Shown here in pieces: positions 54,301 through 64,000 of a DNA stretch of 64,000 nucleotides. The stretch spans positions 16,928,001 to 16,992,000 of the forward strand of contig NC_079883.1 in assembly GCF_029227915.1 (NCBI RefSeq). The letters are read 5' to 3'. The stretch comes from Hydractinia symbiolongicarpus. Lineage: Eukaryota > Cnidaria > Hydrozoa > Anthoathecata > Hydractiniidae. The notes beneath the pieces were generated by a model. The model was not told the DNA's origin and made no database searches. It worked only from the letters and a program-made list of their open reading frames with translations. Within the stretch, counting starts at the first letter, position 1, and the number at the start of each line of letters is the position of its first letter. The position numbers were made by a program, and so were the translations under genes.

Positions 54301-55072
54301 GGAGATTTTGCCTAAAAGAAACTTATGGTAAGCTGTGCAAATACATAAAAGATGCAGTTGAATCACGGAAAGAAAGTTTGTGTGGAAATTGTAAAGCAGA
54401 GTTGGTCGAACCACGCTCTTGTACAAGGTGCTTAGTCAGATACCACGACATTTGTTTTAATAGCACAGATGGAAATATTTGCTTTAGTTGTGAGAAATTT
54501 TTGAAAAAACGTAAGTTTTTTTACAAAAGTTTATAATACAGAAATCTATAATTATTTTGTCATTACATTCTCAAAATAATGTTACCATATTCCATTAGGA
54601 AAAGAGGAGATGGAAAAAGCAATTGAAGAAGGTATATAGCCGGCATCATATTTTTTTGCCACTTAACTCGCTTTAATTTTTTATTATTAGTCACTTCTGC
54701 TTCTTAGAACAACGTGAAAAAAAAGAACTAGAAAGGTGGTTTTGTCATTGGCGGCTGCTGTTAAGAAAAATGGCACATGACGGAAGTTTGCTGGATATTG
54801 TGCAAGAGTCAAGTGATCCTGATAACAATAAATTACTTGCGATTTGTAAGTACGAAGGGAAAAAGTACGCCCACGCGCTGGAAGAATTATTCAACACATT
54901 TCCGAAATTCGAAAAGGAGTATAAGTTATATGCCAATGATGAAACTGAACCAAAGGAAAAAATTTTACATTTTGTCCATCACGGTTATAAGGAGAGCTTT
55001 GACATTGGTAAAACTACCTGTGCTAGATTAGAACATATTGTTATGCGACTCGTCAATGCGTATAAGTCATGA
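51363..55072 (+). CDS. MULE transposase with PHD-like finger, eight exons
   Basis: The inferred exons are 51363-51619, 51755-51863, 52322-52553, 52761 to about 53680, 53802-53880, 54100-54510, 54599-54631 and 54708-55072. All joins keep frame except exon 4 to 5, whose donor is unclear. Exons 1-2 give a FAR1/ZSWIM3-like N-terminus (VKDIVDKHNHELNQ). Exon 4 has the MULE catalytic core: D in FFIDATYKL, D in VMADKDLTLR, and CLFHTLRSFKREI. A SWIM zinc motif, usual after the core, is not seen. Exon 6 carries a Cys-rich PHD-like finger (LCGNCKAEL ... CTRCLVRYHDICF ... ICFSCEKF). Exon 8 is a helical tail. Apart from the exon 4 end the gene looks intact. Confidence 0.7.
52140..52211 (+). tRNA. tRNA-like sequence, probably degenerate
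   Basis: The 72 bases fit a cloverleaf outline. The acceptor arms are GAAGGTA and TGCCTTC, the D-arm is GTTT/AAAC and the T-arm GCGGG-TTCAATT-CCTGC. Box A TAGTTTAACGG and box B GGTTCAATTCC are perfect. The anticodon stem pairs poorly, so no anticodon can be assigned, and it is likely a tRNA pseudogene or SINE head in intron 2 of the transposase gene. Confidence 0.45.
53888..54017 (+). mobile_element. 130-bp Helitron in a transposase intron
   Basis: TCTATATTATAATACCCG at the left follows A; the right end is the hairpin GTGGATTCTTCCAC, then GGGCCATCGACTAG and T. It starts 8 bases after the exon 5 donor and lies wholly within the intron, leaving the acceptor at 54098 intact. Confidence 0.8.
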
Positions 55073-55572
55073 ACCGGTAACACGACTGATGTATTTTTAT
55101 TTTTGTTCTAATTAACTTACTTGTGTTGGTTCAAGAACTTTCATTTTGTAAAAATTCAGAAAGTTTGGTATATGGAGATCTTTATCTTTATATACTGCAA
55201 TTTTAATAGTACAGTTTTTAGTAGTGTTTGGTACACTTTACACGTTTTTTTTGTCTCCGTCATGTCGTGGAATAAAACCGGAGTTTTGTTTGCTTTGAGT
55301 TTTTTTGTATTTTTGCCACGATTATGTACTATATTTACTTTTTGCAAAATAATACCTTTTTGGTGTATTTATCGTGATTTCCGTTATTACTGCCGGCAGA
55401 CTAATATCTCTCTTTATTCTGCCGGTAGTTGATTACTGCCGGCAGAATTAATAGCCCCCTTTATTCTGCCGGTAGTTACTGCCGGCAGACTATCTCTCTT
55501 TATTCTGCCGGTAGTTGGTTACTGCCGGCAGAATAAACACCCCTACTTATTCTGCCGGTACCGGCAGAATAT

Positions 55573-56766
55573 CCACGTCCAAAAGAAATCATCAGGGAAG
55601 AAGTAAAAAATCAAATTGGAAAGCTGAAAGATGATAATCAGCCAGCCAGTCACCAATCTGAATGTTCAAATTCCGCAACCAAACGTCAAGGGAATATTTA
55701 TAGAAGGTTGAACAACTTGATAACTCAAGTAGGACATAAAACGACAGAGAAAGTGGATGTTAAAAATAAAAAGAAAGGTTTAAAAACACAGAAGTTGAAG
55801 GTTCAAATCAGATATAGTAGATTTCTTTGTGTTGGTGGACAGGAGGAGGGTACTTGGGAAATTGTGAAGCAGTGTGATGGAGGTGGCCATCGTTTTGTAT
55901 TTTTTGAATGAAGACCAAACATTTGATAAGTTGAAAGAGAAGGCCTTGAAAATATTCTTCAACAGACTGGGACGAAATAGCTACAATGAAGAAGAATCTG
56001 ATGTAGTAGCTACAATATGTGATAGTTTTGGTGAAGAAATTTTTACCAATGAAAATTTACCAAATTATTTCAAGAGCAATGGCCTCTACCCGTCGAAAAC
56101 TTACTTTGTCCCCAAAGAAGGTCGTATTTTGAGGATATTGATGATCAACTGGAACTTTCCCCACTGAAAGTACTGAAAAAAGGAAAATTTGTTCCGACTG
56201 TAGCCATTCGTATACAGACACTTGTTTGATTTGTGAACAAAACAAAGATTTTGAGGATTCCTTAAAAATTGACACTGAGAAAATTGAAATTTTATCAGAT
56301 ACTGAAGAAGAAAAGCCTGACCTAATTGAACTACGTAAACGGCGCGGAGAAATATTTGAACCTTCCTCTTTTGAAGATGATTTACAACAGTTGAGAGAAA
56401 TATATGAGAACACAAAATCCCATACATTCACCATCAGAAGACGACATGTATTTTCTGATATGTTGAAGAAAATAAAGTTGTTCTTTGAAAACAAAGATCT
56501 TACAAAAATTTCTGTGGAATTTACAAGTTTTGGTATGATTGAAGGTGGTGTTGGTGTTGGCCCAGGAAGAGAGATGATGTCATTGTTTTACAGTCAGGCC
56601 AAGGGGAAGCTGCTGTACGGATTAGAAAATAATGCAGTCTTCATGCACGATATAGCAAAAACCGGTGATAGATTGTACTATTATTTTGGAAAGTTGGTAG
56701 CTGCAGCAGTTTTGTATAATTACCCAACACCAAATTTGTGTCCTGGTCTATGTTGTTACATTCTCG
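55573..56766 (+). pseudogene. HECT-domain (G2E3-like) gene, truncated and frameshifted
   Basis: Three frames read in order give a basic, Lys-rich N-terminus, then VQIRYSRFLCVGGQEEGTW and a Cys-rich CSDCSHSYTDTCLICEQ. Next comes an acidic stretch, and then a HECT N-lobe start: RRRHVFSDMLKKIKLFF, SVEFTSFGMIEGGVGVGPG-RE and the G/V-x-x-D-G-type KLVAAAVLYNYPTPN. Frame changes occur near 55905 and 56120-56160. The last codons meet a consensus donor (GTGAGT at 56767). The catalytic C-lobe with its Cys is absent and a Helitron follows. Such G2E3-like genes are numerous in cnidarian genomes. The 5' side is cut by the MULE end. Confidence 0.6.
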
Positions 56767-56873
56767 GTGAGTATATAATATAAAAAAAATTCATGAAAAG
56801 TGTTATACTTTTTGCTATATAGTTATTTTTTATGGAGGATTAATCCAACCAGAATAAAGACAATATTGTAAAA

Positions 56874-57610
56874 CTAGTCAATAAAGCCCGTGGAAAAATC
56901 CACTTAGACAGGATAACAGTAAAAATGAACCGTTATTTAAATTATGATGACGTCAGCTAGGATCTGTCAAGAGACAAAATATTTTTTCTTGGAAATTTGT
57001 TTATTTGTTGCCCTTATTGTGTAGAGCTTGAATAGCTGATTAAAATAATGTATAGGAACATTTGTTTTGGACAAACACCTAAGGAGATATAAGGGTTTAA
57101 AAATTTTGCTGACGTCAGCAAAAACGAACAATATGCAAAAAAATTATTTTAAGAAGTTTTTACACCTGTTGCCTTCATCGTATAGATCTCAAAATGCTGA
57201 TCAAGAAAATGTATTGGATCATGTACTTTTGATAAACGGTTGCAGAGATATTAGGGTTTGAAGGTTTTTTGATGACGTCATCAACCCATCCATTCCGAAA
57301 CGGATTGTGGCACCCAGGTTTGGGAAACTTACCCAAATTAGTCCTAGGTGGTCCCTAGTTACCCACGCGGGGAAAAATCATTGACGTCACCACCTCGTTT
57401 CCAAGTTATTTGGCCTCAAAGTTTTAAGTGCACTGTAATGGCTTCATTAATTTAATATAAGATATTGACGTTAAAATAGTAATATTGACGTTGCGCCGTA
57501 GCGGCAGATAATTTAACATTTGAGATATAACTTTTTCGGCTACATCAAAGGAAAATGAACTCATCCACTTTGCCTGTCACAGACACAGACTTAGCGTATT
57601 ATTATAGAGA
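56874..57610 (-). mobile_element. Helitron, minus-strand array copy A
   Basis: Read on the minus strand it starts TCTCTATAATAATACGC (57610) and ends with the hairpin GTGGATTTTTCCAC, then GGGC and CTAG at 56877-56874, next to A on the top strand. The interior resembles plus-array copies 1-2. Confidence 0.85.
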
Positions 57611-60600
57611 CTAGTCGATTAGGCCCGTGGAAAAATCCACTTAGGCAGAAAAACAATTGAAAAGTTCTGTCATTTGAATTTTGATGACATCAGCAAATAT
57701 TTCAGTATATTGAATATGCCTTTTACTAAAAAAAATAATCTGAAAATGCATAAAAAGAAAGTATATAAGTCATAATTTAACAAAAAAGTTCTTAAAATCT
57801 AACACAAAATATCAAATGTCAAATCGCATGAAATCCTCCCAACAAAACTTCTGACAAAATATGAAAAACAACGGCGTGCAAGGTGTAAAATCTAGTTAGT
57901 AGAAAGTTACAACATTGACAGTCACAACCCAGACAGTTACGACAACAATAATAACTAGTCGATAAGGCCCGTGGAGAAATCCACTTAGGCACATGGGCAA
58001 TAGAAAAATAGGTTGTTTTAGATGTTTTGCTGACGTCAGCAGTGAAGATCCCAAAAAAGTTAGAGAAATTTATTTTATTATTTTATTGTAATGTGTAGAG
58101 GTTAAACCACGCTGATCAAAATAATGTGTAGGATGATATGTTTTCAAGGAACGCAAAAAGAGATATAAGTGTTTAAAAATTGTGCTGACGTCAACAAAGG
58201 CCCGTGAAAACACAAAAATTTTTTTTTCAGAAATTCATGTACCTGTTGCCTCCCTCGTATAGATCTTGAAACGCTGATCAAGAAAATGTATAGGATCATG
58301 TACTTTTGACCAACGGTTACGGAAATATTGTGGTTTAAAGTTTTTTTGATGACGTCATAAACCCGTTCATTCCGAAACGGATTTGGGGACCAAGGTTTGG
58401 AAAATTACCCAAATTGGTCCCAGGTGGTCCCTACTTACCCACGCAGTTAAAAAACATTGACGTCACCAACTCGTTTTCCTTAGTATGATGATCTGTAGTT
58501 ACCTTTACCTCACAAAAGTTAACACAAAATGTAAAACAGATCGGTTTTTGAGGAGCACATCCAAATCAACAAAAATCAGTTCATTTAGCATGTTCTATAT
58601 TGCTATTGTCCATAAATCTTCTACAAAAAGGTTATGAAACACATCAAATTATAGAAAAATCAGGCATTTCATAAAATATAAAAAACAAAAAAGTTTTTTC
58701 ATCATCACCAAACACAGTTATATATTACCACAATTATAAAAATCTTAACAAAAACGTGAAACCATGGAATTTTCTTCCAGCAAAAATGACATCACATACA
58801 GTTTAATTCTCCCCAACAAAAGTTTATAATACGAACTATGAAAAAGCCATTAGCTTACACAACAGCCTTCAGTGGAGGCCAATTCTACAAAATTTGTGCT
58901 TTCAGTATATTTGCATGTGGTCTTTTTCCCACAAAAAAAGGAAAATTTTAAAAAACAGCAGTTTGCAACACAAACAAAAACACGAACAACCTTCCCGAAC
59001 CGAACGACCATCCTCTCATAAATTAAAATAAAGTCAAAAACCCATGTAAATTTCCAATCAAATGTCTACACCCCCCTGTAAAAATAACCTGGCATTATAC
59101 ATGTAGGCTGGCGAAAGTTAAACAGGATGTCAGAAAAAAAACAATAAAAAAAAATAAACACGCACGCTTTAAATTCTGGAAGAAAAAAAATTCCACTTGT
59201 TATATTGCACGTGGTCCCTTTGTAAAGTTTACAGGAAATGCGAAAAGAAATATAAAATACATCTGCAAAAGTTCAAGTCTTTAAAGATTTTGTATCGTGC
59301 TCATAAAAGAAAAGAAGTTATGGAAACTAAGGTAGCTAGCTATAGATAATTAAATAAAAGGAATAACAATATAAGTCATAGGTTAGAGCTAGCCATGGGA
59401 TGAGAGGAGCAGGCATTGGAGGCCAACATTAGCTAGCTAACAGTAGCTAAGACCCCCAGTTAAATATACTTAACCTGGGAACACTTAGCTAAAACTAAAG
59501 CTAGCTATTTATGCTTAGTAAAACACATATAAAGAGAAACAATAGTAATGTAAAAATAATAACATAACAGTGAGCAGTAAGTTCAACAAACCAAAGTTTT
59601 CCGTTTGTTAGTCAGCTAACAGCTTTATGTAGCATTTTGAATTTTAGGACAAACACATTAGTTACGCACCAGGGGATACATTAATTATGCAACAAAAACA
59701 TAAACAAATATGGTGGCTAGGTTTGTTTTTAAAAAAGCGCTAAAATATAAAACTTCAAGAATTTGAGGCTTTTCTTGGAAAATGCGAGTCTGCTTGCTCC
59801 AGTGACATAAAAACTAAACGTCTAAAAACATCAAAGTTCTTACTATTATTGATTTTAAATCCACTTCAAACCTAGCCTTTATTTTCTAATTCTAACTTTA
59901 CTACTTTACTTCTAGCTCTAGCTACCACTTCTTAATTCACTTCTTGGACTTTTCTTTCTCTGAATTACTTTTTGCACTTTTTTCAAGACGAAGGGACCGT
60001 TCTTTTTTTGTTGTTGTTTTCGGTGTCGAGGGACACCATTTTTGTACAGAAAGCCGTTAAATTTATTTCAGCAAATCAAGTTGATCCATTTTGATCACGT
60101 GATGTAAACAAAGTAAACCTGCTAGCAAAATGGATATAACTTTTTCGGAGACTTGAAAGGAAATTTCGGCTACATCAAAGGAAAATGAACACATCCACTT
60201 TGCCTGTCACAGACAGACGGACACACTTAGCGTATTATTATAAGAGATAATGTCAGAAATAACACATATCTCAAATATGGATACATCTTATTATGTGATT
60301 ATGTTGAAAACCTTCAATATTTTAAAATCTGAAATGTCGAAAAGAAAGGCTTGCAACAGTAAGCACAGATCTATGAAATAAGTTCTTTAAGCATTTTAAA
60401 CATTGTCTTTTCCCTAAATGCTTATACAACAATACAACCTGAACAATATCAAAAAGCCAAACTTAAACAAACACAAACACCTAAAAACAAAAAGTTAAAC
60501 TTTGAAAAATCATTTATTTGGTTGCATACCATCCTCTCCCGCAAAAATATGCACAAAATGTAAAAATTAACCGGTTAACAAAACAATTTTTTGTCTAATG

Positions 60601-62387
60601 ATCCGTACTGACTTTACCAAACATTTTAACCTGAAATGTCGAAAAAGCAATGAGCAAGGAGTAAATTTCAAATCAACAAAAATCATTATTTTGAAAACAT
60701 TGTATATATATATGGTCCTTCCTCACAAAAGTTTACAATAAATGTAGAACACAAAGGTTTATGAGGAGCAAATCAAAATATGAACAAAAATCAGTTCAAT
60801 GGGCATGTTCTATATTGTCTTCAGCCATAAAATCTTCCACAAAATTGATATGAAACCCATCAAATTCAACTCAGAAAAAGCAGTCATTTAAGTGCATACA
60901 AAAATACAACTTGTAGAATATCAAATTATTATTTTTAGTATATATATAATTGCATATGGTCCTCCCTCACAACAGTTAAATTTTTGCACTAAATTTGCAA
61001 CACAAAATACAAATTCTAAATAATTCCTATGGTTTTCCTTTTCCTTTCCTTTCCTTTTCCTTTTAAGTTTAATTAAAATATAAAAGATGAGAGGTGAACG
61101 ACAAAATCAAAGTTTGCAGAATTTAATTATTTTGGTATATATATGTCTATTGATATATGCCCTTTATAACAATATTTCAATCCAAAATGTGAAAAAGAAA
61201 AACAGTTTGCAACAAAATCAGTTATTCTGATGATATTGCATACACTTTTTCTCCACAAAAGTGTAAAAAAAGAATGGTTGTAGGAAATACTTCTGATTCA
61301 ACAAAAATCAGTATTTGCATCTTGTACTCATTAAATATTACCCAAAATTTCAAAAAACTGTGATTTGGAACGCATCAAATTTATAAATAGAGAGGGATCA
61401 GTCATTTCGGTATGTTGTACAGAGTCCTGCCCGGTAAGAATTTATACAAAATATAAAAAAAAACAGGTTTTTTCGGTGTTGTACTCCCTCAAAAAAGTTG
61501 AAACTTTTCTTAATTGAGACAAAATGCCATAAACAAAAACATTTTAGTCAGAACATCTAGAACAACAAAAATCACTACATTTAAGGTACCAGAATTACTA
61601 CATGTTAAATAAAAATCGTTTCGTCATATTGCATGTAACCGATGTATATAAGTTTAGTTACACAAAATGTGAAAAATACATTATTTGCATACACAAATTG
61701 TGAAAAATACATTATTTGCTTAAAAACAGTCCTTAAACTCTTCTTAAATAATATGTAATACTTTTTTAAAAGTTGTTGTGGCTTGTTAATATAAGCTTAA
61801 AATGTCAATTAAAATAAGTTACAGTCACATTCTTAGCAAAGACCACTAAGATTAGCTTACATGTAAAAAGCAACATAAAACTGAAGCTAACATAAGGTAG
61901 CTACAGCAGCTAATAGCTGGTCACTTAAATATAAACTGGAGACTTAGCTAGGTATAAAGAACATGGCTACATATTTATAAATTCCTAGCTACCTAGCTAG
62001 TTGTTGTTGGTGTGGTTGATGCTAGCTAACAAACATGTCTCGCATCAATAATATCATCAAAACTTTAAAAAACATAAACAAACCTTTCTATACTTCATTT
62101 ATATACCATGCCCCTTTTTAAATGCTTTTGTAAAGATTTATTTTGAAGGCAAGAGAAGACAAATGCTTAAAAAGGACAGCCATCTTTTTTGCAAACACAA
62201 TTTCCGTTACTTTGTGCTAGAACTTCATTTAACAAACCACACAAAACTCGCGGCTTTTCACGACAAAGAAGACATATTTTTTTTCGGCAACATCAAAGAT
62301 TTTTTTCGGTAACATCAAAGGAAAATGACGATATCAACTTTGCCTGTCACAGACAGACGGACACACTCTCCGTATTATTATAAGAGA
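57611..62387 (-). mobile_element. Helitron, copy B, interrupted by a nested Helitron
   Basis: The 3' part (57611-57954) and 5' part (60248-62387, ending TCTCTTATAATAATACGG in minus sense) belong together: both carry the same diverged tandem words, such as CACAAAATGTGAAAAA and CAACAAAAATCAG. The gap between them is exactly one complete Helitron placed between A and T. Tandem units of about 100-190 bp fill 60290-61740. No coding. Confidence 0.75.
57955..60247 (-). mobile_element. Helitron nested in copy B
   Basis: Minus-sense start TCTCTTATAATAATACGC (60247) and 3' end CTAG (57958-57955), flanked by A and T of the host Helitron. It is 2.29 kb. The first 1,028 bp of its 3' side are repeated at 62973-64000. 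The interior has AGCTAGCTA tetramers near 59330-59520 and diverged tandem units, no gene. Confidence 0.85.
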
Positions 62388-62972
62388 CTAGTCGATAAAT
62401 CCCGTGGAGTAATCCACTTAGGCAGAAGAACAATGGAAAAATAGGTTGTTTTAGTTTTTTTGCTGACGTCAGCAGTGCAAATACAAAATAAATATATTTT
62501 TTTAGAAATTTGTATACCTGTTGCCTTCATCGTATAGATCTTGAAATGCTGATCAAGAAAATGTATATGATCATGTATCTTTGACAAACGGTTGCAGAGA
62601 TATCAAGGTTTAAAGGTTTTTTGATGACGTCATAAACCCGTCCATTCCGAAACGGATTCGGGGACCCAGGTTTGGAAAACTTACCCAAATTGGTCCCAGG
62701 TTGTCCCTAGTTACCCACGCGGTGAAAAAACATTGACGTCACCACCTCGTTTCCAAGTTATTTGGCCTCAAAGTTTTAAGTGCATTGTAATGGCTTCACT
62801 AATCTTAATTAACTTTCCTTTGACGTCAATACTATTTTATCGGTAAAGTTTGGTAAATTACAGAACAATTTTATAGGCGATGTTTTATAGAATTTGTTAA
62901 AGAAAATTTTGAAGAATGTAATCCACTTTGCAAAAGTCACAGACAGACAGAACTGGCGTATTATTATATAGA
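62388..62972 (-). mobile_element. Helitron, minus-strand array copy C
   Basis: This 585-bp copy begins (minus sense) TCTATATAATAATACGCC at 62972 and ends with hairpin, ATCGA and CTAG at 62388. It abuts the 5' end of copy B on its left and the 3' end of copy D on its right with no spare bases. Confidence 0.85.
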
Positions 62973-64000
62973 CTAGTCGATAAGGCCCGTGGAGAAATCC
63001 ACTTAGGCACATGGGCAATAGAAAAATAGGTTGTTTTAGATGTTTTGCTGACGTCAGCAGTGAAGATCCCAAAAAAGTTAGAGAAATTTATTTTATTATT
63101 TTATTGTAATGTGTAGAGGTTAAACCACGCTGATCAAAATAATGTGTAGGATGATATGTTTTCAAGGAACGCAAAAAGAGATATAAGTGTTTAAAAATTG
63201 TGCTGACGTCAACAAAGGCCCGTGAAAACACAAAAATTTTTTTTTCAGAAATTCATGTACCTGTTGCCTCCCTCGTATAGATCTTGAAACGCTGATCAAG
63301 AAAATGTATAGGATCATGTACTTTTGACCAACGGTTACGGAAATATTGTGGTTTAAAGTTTTTTTGATGACGTCATAAACCCGTTCATTCCGAAACGGAT
63401 TTGGGGACCAAGGTTTGGAAAATTACCCAAATTGGTCCCAGGTGGTCCCTACTTACCCACGCAGTTAAAAAACATTGACGTCACCAACTCGTTTTCCTTA
63501 GTATGATGATCTGTAGTTACCTTTACCTCACAAAAGTTAACACAAAATGTAAAACAGATCGGTTTTTGAGGAGCACATCCAAATCAACAAAAATCAGTTC
63601 ATTTAGCATGTTCTATATTGCTATTGTCCATAAATCTTCTACAAAAAGGTTATGAAACACATCAAATTATAGAAAAATCAGGCATTTCATAAAATATAAA
63701 AAACAAAAAAGTTTTTTCATCATCACCAAACACAGTTATATATTACCACAATTATAAAAATCTTAACAAAAACGTGAAACCATGGAATTTTCTTCCAGCA
63801 AAAATGACATCACATACAGTTTAATTCTCCCCAACAAAAGTTTATAATACGAACTATGAAAAAGCCATTAGCTTACACAACAGCCTTCAGTGGAGGCCAA
63901 TTCTACAAAATTTGTGCTTTCAGTATATTTGCATGTGGTCTTTTTCCCACAAAAAAAGGAAAATTTTAAAAAACAGCAGTTTGCAACACAAACAAAAACA
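62973..64000 (-). mobile_element. Helitron, copy D, running off the window
   Basis: It is the same element as the nested one at 57955: with a constant offset of 5,018 bp the two agree to the last base of the window, and no length difference was seen. Its 5' end lies beyond 64000. Confidence 0.85.

Larger units (their letters stand above)
51197..55571 (+). mobile_element. MULE-type transposon with GC-rich palindromic ends
   Basis: Both margins carry TTCTGCCGGTACCGGCAGAA or a one-base variant (51198-51218 and 55549-55570). The right end adds seven more CTGCCGGCAG or TTCTGCCGGTAG words (55390-55545); the left has a CTGCCGGCAG copy near 51272. The element encloses one eight-exon transposase gene. 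No long target duplication was found; AAAAGAAATC lies near both borders (51179 and 55580) but not at them. Confidence 0.65.

Overview
This is an AT-rich piece of animal nuclear genome, most likely from a cnidarian and probably a hydrozoan. The reasons are scattered small host genes with GT..AG introns, a Maverick/Polinton whose accessory genes resemble those known from cnidarian genomes, and many short non-autonomous DNA transposons and TAGC-type tetramers. The species cannot be named from sequence alone. Host genes are few: two exons of RAB3GAP2 on the minus strand (1164-1420), an intact single-exon GET1/WRB (38616-39110, minus) and an intact single-exon UPF0728/C10orf53 homologue (44419-44694, minus). 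Nearly everything else recognisable is transposable-element DNA.

Region 1, about 2.2-20.9 kb, is a decayed Maverick/Polinton complex. In order it holds a small hydrophobic protein and a penton-like minor capsid protein (minus), a conserved protein of unknown role (plus), a coiled-coil protein (minus), a candidate major capsid protein, an EsV-1-7-type cysteine-repeat protein, a membrane-anchored small protein and a retroviral-type integrase (all plus). Then, on the minus strand, come a Cys-motif protein, two BRO-N proteins, the packaging ATPase, two small conserved proteins, a further open frame, an EsV-1-7-like/HNH protein and a protein-primed DNA polymerase B. A second penton/unknown-gene pair (14.56-18.2 kb) is split by a 2.26-kb inverted-repeat element full of a 60-bp satellite. 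A fragment of a different Maverick-type polymerase (18.2-20.9 kb) follows. Most genes carry stops or frameshifts; the ATPase and its two small upstream neighbours remain open.

Region 2, 21-44 kb, is mostly non-coding with separate transposon relics. They include a 2.4-kb inverted-repeat element (23.4-25.8 kb) and a 7.9-kb DNA transposon (30.2-38.1 kb) with a zinc-finger transposase, repeated TGTGGGTTAC motifs and three nested insertions. There is also a TTAA-flanked MITE (39.2-39.7 kb) and an element whose inverted termini are built from tandem repeats (40.2-41.4 kb).

Region 3, 44.8-56.8 kb, has an integrase-type transposon with tandem-repeat termini and a seamless head-to-tail array of short Helitrons (45.97-50.26 kb). 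It then has a MULE-type transposon with an eight-exon transposase gene whose start codon lies in a 66-bp perfect palindrome. A truncated HECT-domain (G2E3-like) gene abuts its right terminus.

Region 4, 56.9-64 kb, is a second Helitron array in reverse orientation. It contains one Helitron nested in another and two copies of one element with no apparent length difference over 1 kb. I see no prokaryotic genes, CRISPR arrays or rRNA.
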